Below are positions 7,669-17,520 of a stretch of 64,000 nt of DNA, one piece after another. The position numbers and the translations under genes were made by a program. The stretch covers positions 168,551-232,550 of the forward strand of contig JAQTTH010000006.1 of assembly GCA_028710895.1 (NCBI GenBank). Reading direction: 5' to 3'. Under the pieces are notes generated by a model. That model worked only from the letters and a program-made list of their open reading frames with translations. It searched no databases and was not told where the DNA came from. This stretch comes from Paludibacter sp. GTDB lineage: Bacteria > Bacteroidota > Bacteroidia > Bacteroidales > Paludibacteraceae. Numbering within the stretch: the first letter of the stretch is position 1; each line of letters begins with the position of its first letter.

Positions 7669-8088
7669 TTAGGGAATGTCCTTGTAGAATAGCATTCGCT
7701 TAGCATTGGAGATTAAAAGCAAATTTTGCTTATAATTTTTTTCCAGAGCTTCCAAACTGCGGAGAGTAGAAACTGCTTTTTTAAACTGAGCCGGATTTCC
7801 ATTGGCTTTATTTAAACCATCCAAAAGGCAAGACTTTACATCCCGCAACACTACAAACGGAATAACCGACCCACGCAAAAACGGATAAAAAGCTTTAGAC
7901 TGCCACAAGCTATAAGCCAACCAATAAAGCTGCTCCTTTTCAAAATCAGTTTTGCATTGAATAACAAAGCAATTCGGACAGGGAACAGAAAGCGGTTTTC
8001 CGCTATTATTTCCTTTGTTTAAAATGAAGAAATGATGCATTGAATAGACAACGCCCTGACGGTGTGATTTGATGTTGAAAGTGCTCAT
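7669..8088 (-). CDS. Conserved-looking hypothetical protein, 139 aa
   Basis: A soluble 139-aa protein with no signal peptide. It contains HFFILNKGNNSGKP, then PCPNCFVIQC (a CxxC-like pair), aromatic residues in the middle and a charged helical C-terminus. It resembles, from memory only, a small Bacteroidota-specific DUF family (possibly DUF6943) found on mobile elements; function unknown. Upstream lies the gene-poor repeat region, and downstream the long hairpin. The frame is closed by a proper stop and the composition looks coding. Confidence 0.6.
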   Translation of the reverse strand: MSTFNIKSHRQGVVYSMHHFFILNKGNNSGKPLSVPCPNCFVIQCKTDFEKEQLYWLAYSLWQSKAFYPFLRGSVIPFVVLRDVKSCLLDGLNKANGNPAQFKKAVSTLRSLEALEKNYKQNLLLISNAKRMLFYKDIP

Positions 8089-8489
8089 AAACTGGAGGAT
8101 TAAATGGTAAAAACTAAAAGCAGCTGCTGCGCCCGGAAATAATTTTTACCCACAGAAAAGAGAAAGAAAAAAAGAAGAAGAAAAAAAAGAAAAATATAGC
8201 CATCTCTTCAGGCGGACGGATTGGGCTGTCAAGGTTTTTGGGAAAAATACTACCTGAAGCTTGCGTAAGTGTGGAGATTTTTTCTCAAAACACGAAGTGC
8301 CTGACCTTTACTGCCCAAAGCGTGGGTCTGTGTTGGCCGCCTTATCTTTGCTAGATTTTTTATTTTTTTGTCGGTAAATATTACACTCAAAAAGTCCTTG
8401 TTGTATTTGTCTTTTTGAAATTTGATTTTTGAATCCTTTTGGAAAAAGAAACCATACCAAAATAAAACCAAAAGGATTCTCTCCATTGG

Positions 8490-8800
8490 GGCTAACTCGA
8501 CGCAGAAAATAAAACATACCGCTGGAAATGCGTTGGAAAAAGGCTTGGGTAGCGACTGACTGAATGGAGCTTGCGGAATGGAAAGGAAGGAGACTACCGA
8601 AGCTGTGCGGTGCTGAGGTGTGTGCATGAAATAAAAGCGGAATGAAATGTAAGGGTTCGGAGTGAGGTACGAACGTAGTTCCTGGAATGTAATGGGCTTG
8701 AATGAATGCATATACCGCAAGCACATGGTAATTAACTCGATATGTTTTTAGTTTTCTGCACAACTAATGGGTGGTGGGGAAATATTGAGGTCTTAAATCA
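8490..8800. repeat. ~300-bp direct repeat, copy A
   Basis: Matches 9040-9350 at roughly 75-80% by eye. Landmarks shared in order are GGAAATGCGT, GAATGGAGCTTGCG, GAACG-AG-TCCTGGAA, GCAAGCACATGG, AACTCGATATGTTTT and CTGCACAACTAATGGGTGG. Small indels shift the reading frame between copies, arguing for a non-coding element. Confidence 0.75.
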
Positions 8801-9039
8801 AACACTTTCACAAAGTATTTTGGTATGGGAATGGGGTTCACCACAACCCCTGGAGTGCCAAAATGTTTTGTATCCACTGTCCCCATTGGAAAACCTGTTA
8901 TGGTTTTCATTGCTACCCGAAATTTATCTCAATGAAAACTATAAGTGGTTTTCGGGGCTTTATTCTCTGGTTGGCGGAACGCACAACAACGCACCGATAA
9001 GGTGTAATTACTTCCCGCTCTACCTTTAGGCGATTAATG

Positions 9040-9350
9040 GGGCAAACTCGCCGCAGAAATGAAAAATATACCATTGGAAATGCGTGGGAAAAGGGCTTGG
9101 GGAAAACGGAGTGAATGGAGCTTGCGAAATGGAAATGAGTATTTCCCGAAGCCGCGGGGTGCTGAAGTGTATGATTGGAATGAAAGTGTAATGAAGTATC
9201 AGGGGTCAGCGTGAGGAACGAACGCAGCTCCTGGAACGAAATGGAGCGAAAATGGAAATCATATACTGCAAGCACATGGATAATCAACTCGATATGTTTT
9301 TTATTTTCTGCACAACTAATGGGTGGTGGGGAAATCTTGAGGCTCTTCGG
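9040..9350. repeat. ~300-bp direct repeat, copy B
   Basis: Second copy, same orientation, about 550 bp downstream of copy A. Both copies open a minus-strand frame containing FQELRS-LT, and both have CTTTTC/TTTTCTGCACAACTAATGG on the plus strand. Neither frame has a recognisable domain. Confidence 0.75.
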
Positions 9351-9852
9351 GCAACGGAGCGGGGCAAAAGCGTTGATCTTGTGCGGATATTATACATAAT
9401 GGGGTTATGGGCTTCCCTATTGCTTTGCCTTCAGGCAAGGGAATGACCATTAACTACATGTTATGTATAATAGCTTTGAGTTATTTTTTCTGGCGCATTT
9501 CAGGCACGGTGGTGGCGGTTGGAGTGCCTGATTTCTTTTTTGCTCTTGTGGGTTGATTGAAACAGTGGTTTTGAAAAAACAACACTGTGAATGTGTAAGG
9601 ATTGCAAAAAGTGTGACAGAAAAAAACAACAGCAGAGTGGATTGTGGGGAGGCAGGCAAAAAGACTGTGCAAGCCCAGAGGTACGAGGGGTGAGGATTTT
9701 TGCCTGCTGGGGATTGCCTCGGCGGAGCTGTCCTTAATGAACTATCAGGTGAAACCTGACCGCTTCCAACCGAACTTTTTTTCCTTTCGGATTTTATACC
9801 TATTTCTCAGACAAACCAGATTTTTACATTTAGATTTCAGAAAATACCCCTT

Positions 9853-10025
9853 GGTTGCGGAGTTGCGGTTGCGGAGGGCATCAAATCCTTTACCATAAAG
9901 GATCCTATCGATTTTGTCCCGCAACTAAACTGAATTTGTTTTGGATTGTAATTTTATTTTTGTTGCGGTGTGTTTCTTCTGAAAACCTTACTAGTAAAGC
10001 TTTTTAGCGTATTTTGACCGCAACC
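9853..10025. repeat. GTTGCGG repeat block, left copy
   Basis: Contains GGTTGCGG, AGTTGCGG and TTGCGG in tandem (9853-9874), CCGCAACT (9919-9926), GTTGCGGT (9962-9969) and ACCGCAACC (10017-10025). A perfect 8-bp hairpin ATCCTTTA/TAAAGGAT lies at 9885-9903. The same arrangement occurs in opposite orientation at 58839-59010, next to the replication genes. Confidence 0.6.
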
Positions 10026-10354
10026 AGGCAATTTCCAAGATTTAGTGTTAATTCAGTTGAAGTGATTCAAACAAAAGGTTGTGCAAAAAATGGTGCAATT
10101 AATCAAGTTTTTTCTTGCGAATGACAAATTTTGTCGCAAATAGATCGAATCAGCACAAATATCAGCGCACATAAAGTTATTCGGTCTGTTTTTTCTCATC
10201 TTCCAGAGCTTTGTCAAAATCGTCTTTGGACTTTTGACTGAAATGTTTATTGCTAAACTGTTTCAGCATATTTTGAACAAAACAAAACAATTTACGTTGT
10301 CACTAATGTCGAATTATTTTCAAAAGCAATATTATAAGAAAAAACGAATTCTAA

Positions 10355-11938
10355 TTACGAGTTTCTAAAGGCCCAATAAATTTTGGGAAAACCTGCAACA
10401 ATTTTCCTTTTCTCGTCTAAAATTCTTTTATTTGGATGAAGACCTTGTAAAACCATATGAATATCGTTTATTAATGCCTGTGTACTTGCAAAATATCCAT
10501 GTCCAAGCAAACCTGTATCTACTTTTGAAGCATCAACTGTATCAATACCATCAATTACAATAATATTCTTACCGCCATCTCCAGCTCTTGGATAATTGTA
10601 TCTAAGTTTTTTTGATGCAAATAAAGCATTGTCTTTCTTCGATGCGTATAATGTTAATCTAATGTCGCTTTTTATAGCAGGCATTATCTGATTGACAAAC
10701 ACATCCTTATCAATATCCGGAGCAGCTAATATAATCTGATTAATTATTTTATTTGGATAATTACCTTCGATTTTTAATTTTTCTAGAGCCTTAGTTAAAA
10801 CCACATTTCCCATACTATGAGCAATAATGTGCAGCTTATTTATATCTCCATTAGTAAGTAATTTTATAAAATCACATAAATATTGTGATGAGGCGTCTGC
10901 AGTAGAGCAATCTGCCTCGTAACCTAAAAGATTCCCAACCGATGGCCAAGAAAAAGCTGTCACAGCACCTTTAAAGTTTAAATCGAAACCTAACTGCGCT
11001 GTTCTCATGAGCGCTTCTTTAAAGTTTACATTAAACCCATGAATAAACAACAAGACGTCCTTATCAGTAGAATTAGCTAATTTTCTTTTTAAAATATCAA
11101 TAAAATTTAATTCAGCTAACTTTTTAGTTTCTAATACTGTAAAATGTTTATTTTTACTTTCTTCAAAAAATAAATTAGAAAACCAATCAGGTCTTTCAAT
11201 TTTACCTGTTTTATGTGAGGATGGTATACTGACTACACTTGAACCTAAATGTAATTTAGTGTCTCTTCTATTCGCGAATTGAATTTCATCCAAAACCGAT
11301 TCTACTATTCTGTTTGTACCAAAAAGGATTTCGTATTTATGATATTTATTTTCATCTATATTGGAAGAACTACTTTCAAACTCAGATGTTATTAATCCAG
11401 ATCCATCATAAGAATCTGGTTCTCCAATAGAAAAGTTAACACTATTTAAACCACCCTTACTTTTTTCATTTCTAATTACACCACCTTTTTTATTTAAATT
11501 GATTCGAGATCCTGAAATATACATTCGAGACAAGCGACTTAAATTTGGGCTTCTACTTAATTTACTATCTGGCTGGTTTATTATTTCCAAAAATTCATTT
11601 ACGTCAATATCAATATTTACATTTTTTTCTATTTTAATTATTTTCTCTAAATTTAACGGTCCAGATTCGACTTTAATTTTATCAGAACCTAATCTTATAG
11701 ATGCATAATATCTGGACTTGGGTTTGGTTGACATTTTTCTCTTGTATGAAAGCGGCTCAATATAACTAGTTGATATTTTGACAACTCGTCCATTTCTACG
11801 CAATATTGCTTCATGTCTTTTATTGCTTTCCACTTTTAAATAGATACTCTCGTATCCGGCATTAATCATCTTTGAATACAACTGTTTAAATGCAACAGTA
11901 GTATTTTTTTCATTATTAACCATTACAAGTGCTTTCAT
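10355..11938 (-). CDS. Alpha/beta hydrolase (DUF900-like) of conflict operon
   Basis: A 527-aa protein, last gene of the GTPase operon. Residues 200-500 form a DUF900-type alpha/beta hydrolase. LLFIHGFNVNF (about 296-306) is the oxyanion region, AHSMGN has the nucleophile Ser375, and APDID and GLLGHGYF (His480) supply likely acid and base. The first ~190 residues are basic and unrecognised. There is no signal peptide. An esterase or lipase activity, possibly attacking membrane lipids as an effector, is inference from context. It begins 25 bp after the protease gene. Confidence 0.82.
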   Translation of the reverse strand: MKALVMVNNEKNTTVAFKQLYSKMINAGYESIYLKVESNKRHEAILRRNGRVVKISTSYIEPLSYKRKMSTKPKSRYYASIRLGSDKIKVESGPLNLEKIIKIEKNVNIDIDVNEFLEIINQPDSKLSRSPNLSRLSRMYISGSRINLNKKGGVIRNEKSKGGLNSVNFSIGEPDSYDGSGLITSEFESSSSNIDENKYHKYEILFGTNRIVESVLDEIQFANRRDTKLHLGSSVVSIPSSHKTGKIERPDWFSNLFFEESKNKHFTVLETKKLAELNFIDILKRKLANSTDKDVLLFIHGFNVNFKEALMRTAQLGFDLNFKGAVTAFSWPSVGNLLGYEADCSTADASSQYLCDFIKLLTNGDINKLHIIAHSMGNVVLTKALEKLKIEGNYPNKIINQIILAAPDIDKDVFVNQIMPAIKSDIRLTLYASKKDNALFASKKLRYNYPRAGDGGKNIIVIDGIDTVDASKVDTGLLGHGYFASTQALINDIHMVLQGLHPNKRILDEKRKIVAGFPKIYWAFRNS

Positions 11939-11963
11939 ATAATGTTTTTGATTACAGATTAAA

Positions 11964-12983
11964 CTAGATAACTTTACTTGTTATAAACTCAATTATTTTG
12001 TTAATATCAATTCCTTCATTTCTATACTTGGAGTCAGTTATAATAGGCTCATCTGTTTTACGAACTCCTCCACTGTGATGAAGAGCAACAACCTCCCATT
12101 GCGAATTAAAGACAGGCGAACCTGATGACCCAGGCATAGTATCTGTTAGATATTGAACTGTTCTATTGGTTGTATTAGTTACAATATTATGATATAATGC
12201 AAGTTTTTTAAATTGGCCTGCGGGATGCTGAATTATATTGACAAAGTCATTTCTCTGTACATTTACTTTATCCAATTGAATATAGCCATATTGATCAATT
12301 TCTTCTGAATGAATCAATTTAAAAATTGTAACATCAAGATCTGCAACAGGAGAAGTGTACCAAGGTCCTTTGATATCAATATTGAAACTCTTTGAAGCTT
12401 TACTATTACCGTAAATATCTTCTTCGTAATCAAAAATTATTTTTGTAAAGTTTATATCACTCTTATCGCTTATAACATGATGATTAGTCATGAAAAACAA
12501 TTCAAATTGTCCTTTTATTTTGAACAGGAATCCAGTACCAACTTTACTTGATGGACCCTTTTTTATTTCGACTTTACCCACAGAGCGACTACTTACGATC
12601 CCTTTTTCTAGAAAACTAATAGGCAATAGTGAGTCATTTTTATATGTAAGAACTTCAAGCGTTTCTGCACTAATCTTCTCCCACTTGCTAATTTCATCTA
12701 GTTTAGGGCTTAATAAGTATTCAATATCAGAATGATTTAAAGCTGTTTTAAGAAATGGACTATCTGGATACTTAATCAGAACTGCATTAATCAAATCATC
12801 TACTTTAGAGCATTTTCTAGCTTCATTAATAACGCTATTCCAAATATCTAATGCATTTCCATTGAAATTTATCATTTGAGTTCGTAAGCCAGCTGCATTT
12901 ACGAACTTTGAAATACCGTCATGATGTGGTACTAAATCACTCAATACATCATTTAGCTGAGTAAGTCTTGGCGTCCATTCCAT
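11964..12983 (-). CDS. EAD-like domain plus trypsin-like serine protease
   Basis: A 339-aa protein. Residues 1-90 form a small helical domain resembling effector-associated domains (EAD) of bacterial conflict systems. Residues 140-335 are a trypsin-fold protease with a visible triad: His169 in TNHHVI, Asp215 in VADLDV and Ser287 in PGSSGSPVF. There is no signal peptide, so it is probably a cytoplasmic effector. It starts 6 bp after the previous gene. The EAD-like part resembles the C-terminus of the neighbouring 384-aa protein, suggesting the two proteins dock. The protease fold is firm; the EAD assignment is moderate. Confidence 0.85.
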   Translation of the reverse strand: MEWTPRLTQLNDVLSDLVPHHDGISKFVNAAGLRTQMINFNGNALDIWNSVINEARKCSKVDDLINAVLIKYPDSPFLKTALNHSDIEYLLSPKLDEISKWEKISAETLEVLTYKNDSLLPISFLEKGIVSSRSVGKVEIKKGPSSKVGTGFLFKIKGQFELFFMTNHHVISDKSDINFTKIIFDYEEDIYGNSKASKSFNIDIKGPWYTSPVADLDVTIFKLIHSEEIDQYGYIQLDKVNVQRNDFVNIIQHPAGQFKKLALYHNIVTNTTNRTVQYLTDTMPGSSGSPVFNSQWEVVALHHSGGVRKTDEPIITDSKYRNEGIDINKIIEFITSKVI

Positions 12984-12989
12984 AATCTA

Positions 12990-14144
12990 TTAGTTTCTAA
13001 ATATTATTGGGTGTTCTACGATCATTCTATCTATTAGTTCCTCAGTCTTGTTTTTCTTAATGCATAAATTTATCAGTTGAGCAGACATAGATGCAGCATT
13101 ATCATCAGCTAGAAATGCAGGGCTAATCCCGATTCTTTGTGACAATGCAGAAATAGATACACTTGAGTTGTAGTAATATGGCAAAACATGAATTAATTCA
13201 TCTAATGTTGTATGATTGAAGCTTGTATTTCGAATTCTTTGAAAAATCAAATCTAATTTTGCTTTTTCTGAAGGTCTTTGCATATCAGCAGGTGAAATGT
13301 ACTGAGTTTCAAATGTTGGATTTGTAATGTCAGGGTTAATTAAATAACTTCCATTTCTATTTTCTTGTTTAGCATAATCATTAAAGAATGTTTCAATTTC
13401 TCTTCTTTGATTTTTCACTTTTGAATCAAGGGATAGATATACAAAGTCGTATAAAAGAGCATCTTTCGATTGATATTCCATTATTGAAAACGGATGATAT
13501 AATACTGGAACATTTTCATTACGTGAAATTCTTATTTGATCAATTGAATCGATTATCAAATATCCTCTAGGAACTCTTTCAGTTGAAGCAAATCTTTTTG
13601 CCCATGGGATATCCATCTGTTGCCATTTTGCCTCTTCAATATCTACAACATCACCTTGCTTAAGATTTAAAAGATCATAAACTTCAGGAAAAATTAGTAT
13701 CGGGATACCAACTGAGGCATTACAACTTGATGTTATAGATATCAGTCTTTTTCCTTCATCATTCGGAGGCAAATGAATTGTTCCAATTCCACCTAAAACT
13801 TTCTTTGATTTCCCAGGAGGGTGAAATACAATCCAATCTTTACTTTTAATAGCAATATCCTGTTCTGAATGTTTACGAATTTCTGCAGAATATTCAGTCC
13901 AGAAAAGTCCAGGAACTCGAGCAACCCAATCACTCACGACAAAATGATAAAATGAAAATTTCTTATTCCAAAACTCGTTTTGATTGTTCGTAACTTTATA
14001 CCAGAATTCTTTGTCTTCAATAATATAACTCTCAGAACAAAAATTAGCATTATGTTTATCGATCACGAGCTCATTTTTTACAATTGAATAGTTTTCAATT
14101 GTTTCAATAATCTTCACTCCTTTATATGCATCTAAATTTAACAT
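12990..14144 (-). CDS. Putative adaptor with C-terminal EAD-like domain
   Basis: A 384-aa protein. Residues 1-250 match no family I know; they include WIVFHPPGKSKK and RLISITSSCNASVGIPILIF. The last ~75 residues (LDELIHVLPYYYNSS... to VEHPIIF) are helical and resemble the N-terminal domain of the adjacent protease in length, hydrophobic pattern and the final [IV]xxP motif. I infer an adaptor that links the GTPase/GAP1 part of the operon to the protease. It follows the GAP1 gene by 5 bp and precedes the protease gene by 6 bp, so all are one operon. Confidence 0.7.
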   Translation of the reverse strand: MLNLDAYKGVKIIETIENYSIVKNELVIDKHNANFCSESYIIEDKEFWYKVTNNQNEFWNKKFSFYHFVVSDWVARVPGLFWTEYSAEIRKHSEQDIAIKSKDWIVFHPPGKSKKVLGGIGTIHLPPNDEGKRLISITSSCNASVGIPILIFPEVYDLLNLKQGDVVDIEEAKWQQMDIPWAKRFASTERVPRGYLIIDSIDQIRISRNENVPVLYHPFSIMEYQSKDALLYDFVYLSLDSKVKNQRREIETFFNDYAKQENRNGSYLINPDITNPTFETQYISPADMQRPSEKAKLDLIFQRIRNTSFNHTTLDELIHVLPYYYNSSVSISALSQRIGISPAFLADDNAASMSAQLINLCIKKNKTEELIDRMIVEHPIIFRN

Positions 14145-14149
14145 GCGGT

Positions 14150-16696
14150 TTAGTTTATATAATTTTTTCTAAGGTTGTATATCAATTTAAATCTCTCATT
14201 GGAGTCATAATAGTTTTTCTTTATTTCTTTTAATAGTGAATTCATCGTAATATCTTTAAAGAAGCCTCTCCTAAGTTTAGTTAGAAGGTCATGCCAAACT
14301 TCAACGCCAGTTGAATTGATTAGTAAATCAGATTCCTTACCACCAGCATTATTCCAAATCGTTTTGATAGCTTGTCCATTAGGATAAAGATCAACAATTA
14401 TATCTTCGGTACTTTTCCACCATTCATCGGTTGGTATTTTTACGTTTGCGATAATTCCGGAAAAAGCTAATGCTGCTCTGGTTACAAAATCCAGTAGTTG
14501 ATGACATTCTTCAAGTGCAAATTTCCAATTATTGTATTTGGATGATTTATTATAAATAGTTGTGGCTACCGAGTTATATCTTCTTGAATGCACTAATCTT
14601 CCTAATTGAACAGCATCTGTTGCATCAATTGATTGTGAATGATTATATACGTAATCTTTCAAAATGCGTTCAGGTAATTGGGAGTATTTGGAGAATATAG
14701 GTAAAACATATCTGACTTTGTTTCTATTATAATATAAGAATGTCGATATTCCATTTGAGATTATGTAATCAGATAATATTTTATCATCTGGGACTATATA
14801 TGTTGAATTTATACTTAATAATTCAAGCAACTTACTCGATGTTTTCTCTAAGAAACCTTTCTTTGATTTTAAAGATAATTTTTGCCATAAAATATCCCTT
14901 CTCTGATAGTCCAAGATATTGCCATATTCTGATTCGCTAATTTTTTCTATGAGATCTTTATTATATTCTTTTCCATCAATAATTAAATCGAATAACTGAA
15001 AAACCTTTTCTATGGGATTGAGTACACCATCATTCAATTTATTACCTTGATTTATAGCACAAACCCAGATTTCTTGCCAATAAAAATTTGAGACATCTAT
15101 GTTATTTAGAAGGGAATAGTCCTTGTGACAATACTCTCCACACAAATTAATTAATCTCTTATCTCCATTGATTATTGTAAAACTAATAATTGAACATGGT
15201 GGTATCCCTTCAATAATAATTTTAATACCACCATTAAAATCTTGCTGTTTGTCAAAAACTAGTTGTTCCTTTAACGCTTTTTCAAATGGATATTCTAAAA
15301 TCATCAATTTAGCGTGAAACTTGAGCCAATTCCTTTCAATAGCAAAAATAATTAAACCCTTAAACTGTGATTTCTTGTATGAGTTAGCTAATTGAGAAAC
15401 AAAACAATTTTCGGAATCCGTAGATTTATCAATAAAAGTCTCAATAGAGCCTAATATTGAAAAGTCAAAGCGCAACCAATTAAATATTATAGTTGCTTCT
15501 TTGACAGTAATCTTTGATAAAAAGTTTATTAATTGGCTTTGTATGTTACGACTCCACCAGCTATCCTTGTTTGAATCATTTATCTTTTCAAATATTGGGA
15601 AGAAATTTATTCTTGAAGTTTCAGCTTCTGTAAATAAGTATTTATCTAACCATATATTTATCGCTACTCTTAATTGATTCTCACTATTTTCAAAACTTTC
15701 TGTTTTAAAGTTTCTTACCAAATTCAATTCCGATATTTCACAAGAAGTAATTAATTTGCAAATTTTATCTAATACAATATTCTTAAAACGAATGCCTTTT
15801 TGTTTATCCGGAGAGTATTTGGCAATAACCTGAGATAGTGAGTTGATTTTTTTTATATCAATGATAGAATCAATATTCTCGAAAGTATTTAGCACAATTC
15901 CGACTTTATTTATTTCATCTTTGGATAATTTATTTGTTTCAAGTGCTTTCTCAAATTTATTTATTCTTTGACGAGCATTGGAATCGCCAGCTAACAGTTG
16001 TTCATAAATTTCCGTAAGAATATAAGTGTCTGTTTTGCGGATCAAACAGAATCCTCCACTAATAAATTTACTTTCAATATTTTCAGGTATAGTAATTAGA
16101 TTAAGCTTTTCTTTAAGGACTGAATCTAAGTTAAAGTAAATGCCGAAATTAAGTTTTTCCTTTTCTTCAATTGAAAGAATTTGCCAGTATTTTGAAATTG
16201 CTAATTCATAATCCTCATCACCTACCCATATAATGGTATTTCCATAGTTGAGAATACTTACAAAACCATGAATTACTTTGTTAAACCTGTTTAGAAATGA
16301 CTTAGAACTATCTTGTTCAACACAGGTTTTACTATCAATTTTGATTATATCAATTGAACAATTTTTATTAAGTTTTTTTGGAAGGAAATCGAAAATTGCA
16401 TATAGGTCAACTACATTTATCAAATTAGCCCTTGATATTGCAAAAACGTGTGAAAAAACTCTACCAGGCCGTACTTCCAGTGATTTATCCGGAAAAGTTT
16501 TCATAATTAGAAAATAGTCTTCACACATAAATCCTCGAACAGTTGGCTTCCAGTGAAGACCACCTATTTGATCTTGGATGTCGGTGTAAAAAGCAATTCT
16601 TTTTGCAAGACCTACATCATTGAATGTTGTTTTTATTAAGCCCCATCCACCTTTTTCATCCTCACCACAAAGTATTTGATTAATTTCTATTTCCAC
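14150..16696 (-). CDS. GTPase-associated protein 1 (GAP1-like), 848 aa
   Basis: A large cytoplasmic protein. Its N-terminus (about 1-130, with KGGWGLIKTTFNDVG and RPGRVFSHVFAISRANL) resembles the GAP1-N domain of double-GTPase conflict systems. The remainder is long, mostly helical, and without catalytic motifs I can see; it would correspond to GAP1 middle and C-terminal regions. Its start codon touches the end of the GTPase gene (shared base 16696), indicating coupling. The role is thought to be a scaffold or sensor working with the two GTPases. Assignment rests on remembered family features and on context. Confidence 0.75.
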   Translation of the reverse strand: MEIEINQILCGEDEKGGWGLIKTTFNDVGLAKRIAFYTDIQDQIGGLHWKPTVRGFMCEDYFLIMKTFPDKSLEVRPGRVFSHVFAISRANLINVVDLYAIFDFLPKKLNKNCSIDIIKIDSKTCVEQDSSKSFLNRFNKVIHGFVSILNYGNTIIWVGDEDYELAISKYWQILSIEEKEKLNFGIYFNLDSVLKEKLNLITIPENIESKFISGGFCLIRKTDTYILTEIYEQLLAGDSNARQRINKFEKALETNKLSKDEINKVGIVLNTFENIDSIIDIKKINSLSQVIAKYSPDKQKGIRFKNIVLDKICKLITSCEISELNLVRNFKTESFENSENQLRVAINIWLDKYLFTEAETSRINFFPIFEKINDSNKDSWWSRNIQSQLINFLSKITVKEATIIFNWLRFDFSILGSIETFIDKSTDSENCFVSQLANSYKKSQFKGLIIFAIERNWLKFHAKLMILEYPFEKALKEQLVFDKQQDFNGGIKIIIEGIPPCSIISFTIINGDKRLINLCGEYCHKDYSLLNNIDVSNFYWQEIWVCAINQGNKLNDGVLNPIEKVFQLFDLIIDGKEYNKDLIEKISESEYGNILDYQRRDILWQKLSLKSKKGFLEKTSSKLLELLSINSTYIVPDDKILSDYIISNGISTFLYYNRNKVRYVLPIFSKYSQLPERILKDYVYNHSQSIDATDAVQLGRLVHSRRYNSVATTIYNKSSKYNNWKFALEECHQLLDFVTRAALAFSGIIANVKIPTDEWWKSTEDIIVDLYPNGQAIKTIWNNAGGKESDLLINSTGVEVWHDLLTKLRRGFFKDITMNSLLKEIKKNYYDSNERFKLIYNLRKNYIN

Positions 16697-17520
16697 TATA
16701 ATGCCTCTAATATTAGTTCGGTAATATCGTTTGTTTTTTCGCCATCTTCTTTTATTATATAGCCAAAACTTTCAGGACCTTCAATTTGATATTTCTCCTT
16801 GTTCTCTACAGTATTTAAAGGAAATTCCAATGCAGACAAACCAATAAATTTTAAACACTTATTATCCCAGTTGGTTACAATAAAATTAAGTAATAACGGT
16901 AATCTTGATTGCAAAATATCTTTTGGTTTATCATTCGTATTTAACTCATCCCAACAAGTTAGAACAATAGTAAGTTTAATTTTAGCATTTCTTAAATGAT
17001 AATTATACCCTTTGTGGTGAAGTAGTAACTGTAAAAGCTCAATTAGCGATGATTGATCTGACAAACTATTGTTATCTGTACTTTCTCCTTTTATAATTGG
17101 ATTTTCTTTTGATATTTCCATGACGCTAATGTCGAAAGAGTGGTTTATCCCATTCAATCTAATGAAAAAAATCCAGTTATCACTGGTTCTTATTGCATCA
17201 GTCCACGTTTTATCAACTTCTCTTGTTTCAACTATATTATTTACTTGCTCACCAGCATATTCGGGGCATCTGAGGTCTATTTGAACTCCTTCATTAGTTT
17301 GGATAGGCAGATAAAAGTATTCAGATTTTTGAGTGTTAGTAGGTCCTGGCTCATCACCATTCGCTAATGCTTCACGTGCGCCAGATATCGGAGATAAATC
17401 ATCAACTGTCTTATATAAAATGAGTTTGCTTTTTTTCTTTTGTAATCTGGAATAAAATTGTGTAAGAAAAACAGTTTTGGATGAACGTGGTCTTCCTATG
17501 ATAAGTAGTTGTTTATTCAT
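16696..17520 (-). CDS. Double-GTPase system GTPase 1
   Basis: A 274-aa P-loop NTPase. The Walker A motif GRPRSSKT is at residues 9-16, right at the N-terminus. A switch-like DLRCPEYAGEQ lies at 82-92, and TCWDEL near residue 190 takes the place of the NKxD base-recognition motif. These features and its partners fit the first GTPase of double-GTPase systems. It overlaps the preceding GTPase gene by 4 bp and abuts the GAP1 gene. The replacement of AGE for the usual switch glycine context should be noted when predicting GTP hydrolysis. Confidence 0.78.
   Translation of the reverse strand: MNKQLLIIGRPRSSKTVFLTQFYSRLQKKKSKLILYKTVDDLSPISGAREALANGDEPGPTNTQKSEYFYLPIQTNEGVQIDLRCPEYAGEQVNNIVETREVDKTWTDAIRTSDNWIFFIRLNGINHSFDISVMEISKENPIIKGESTDNNSLSDQSSLIELLQLLLHHKGYNYHLRNAKIKLTIVLTCWDELNTNDKPKDILQSRLPLLLNFIVTNWDNKCLKFIGLSALEFPLNTVENKEKYQIEGPESFGYIIKEDGEKTNDITELILEAL

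Larger units (their letters stand above)
8089..10354. other. Gene-poor, repeat-rich interval
   Basis: About 2.3 kb without a convincing protein gene. It contains a purine tract (8157-8197), a degenerate direct duplication of about 300 bp (8490-8800 and 9040-9350), and GTTGCGG blocks with inverted pairs (9853-10025). A short reading frame that looks like a coding remnant lies on the minus strand at about 10165-10260 (MLKQFSNKHFSQKSK...). Open frames on both strands are low-complexity and mutually overlapping, so I treat them as spurious. Confidence 0.6.

Noticed and set aside
8250..9446. Several open reading frames on both strands across the ~300-bp repeats
   Set aside because: They overlap each other on opposite strands, are low in complexity, lose frame between the two copies and show no domain. 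The conserved nucleotide landmarks fit a non-coding repeat better.
9450..9898. Reading frames on both strands upstream of the GTTGCGG block
   Set aside because: Composition is not coding-like and they overlap; only the terminal PLVAELRLR stretch is shared with another locus, and I report it as a repeat and not a gene.
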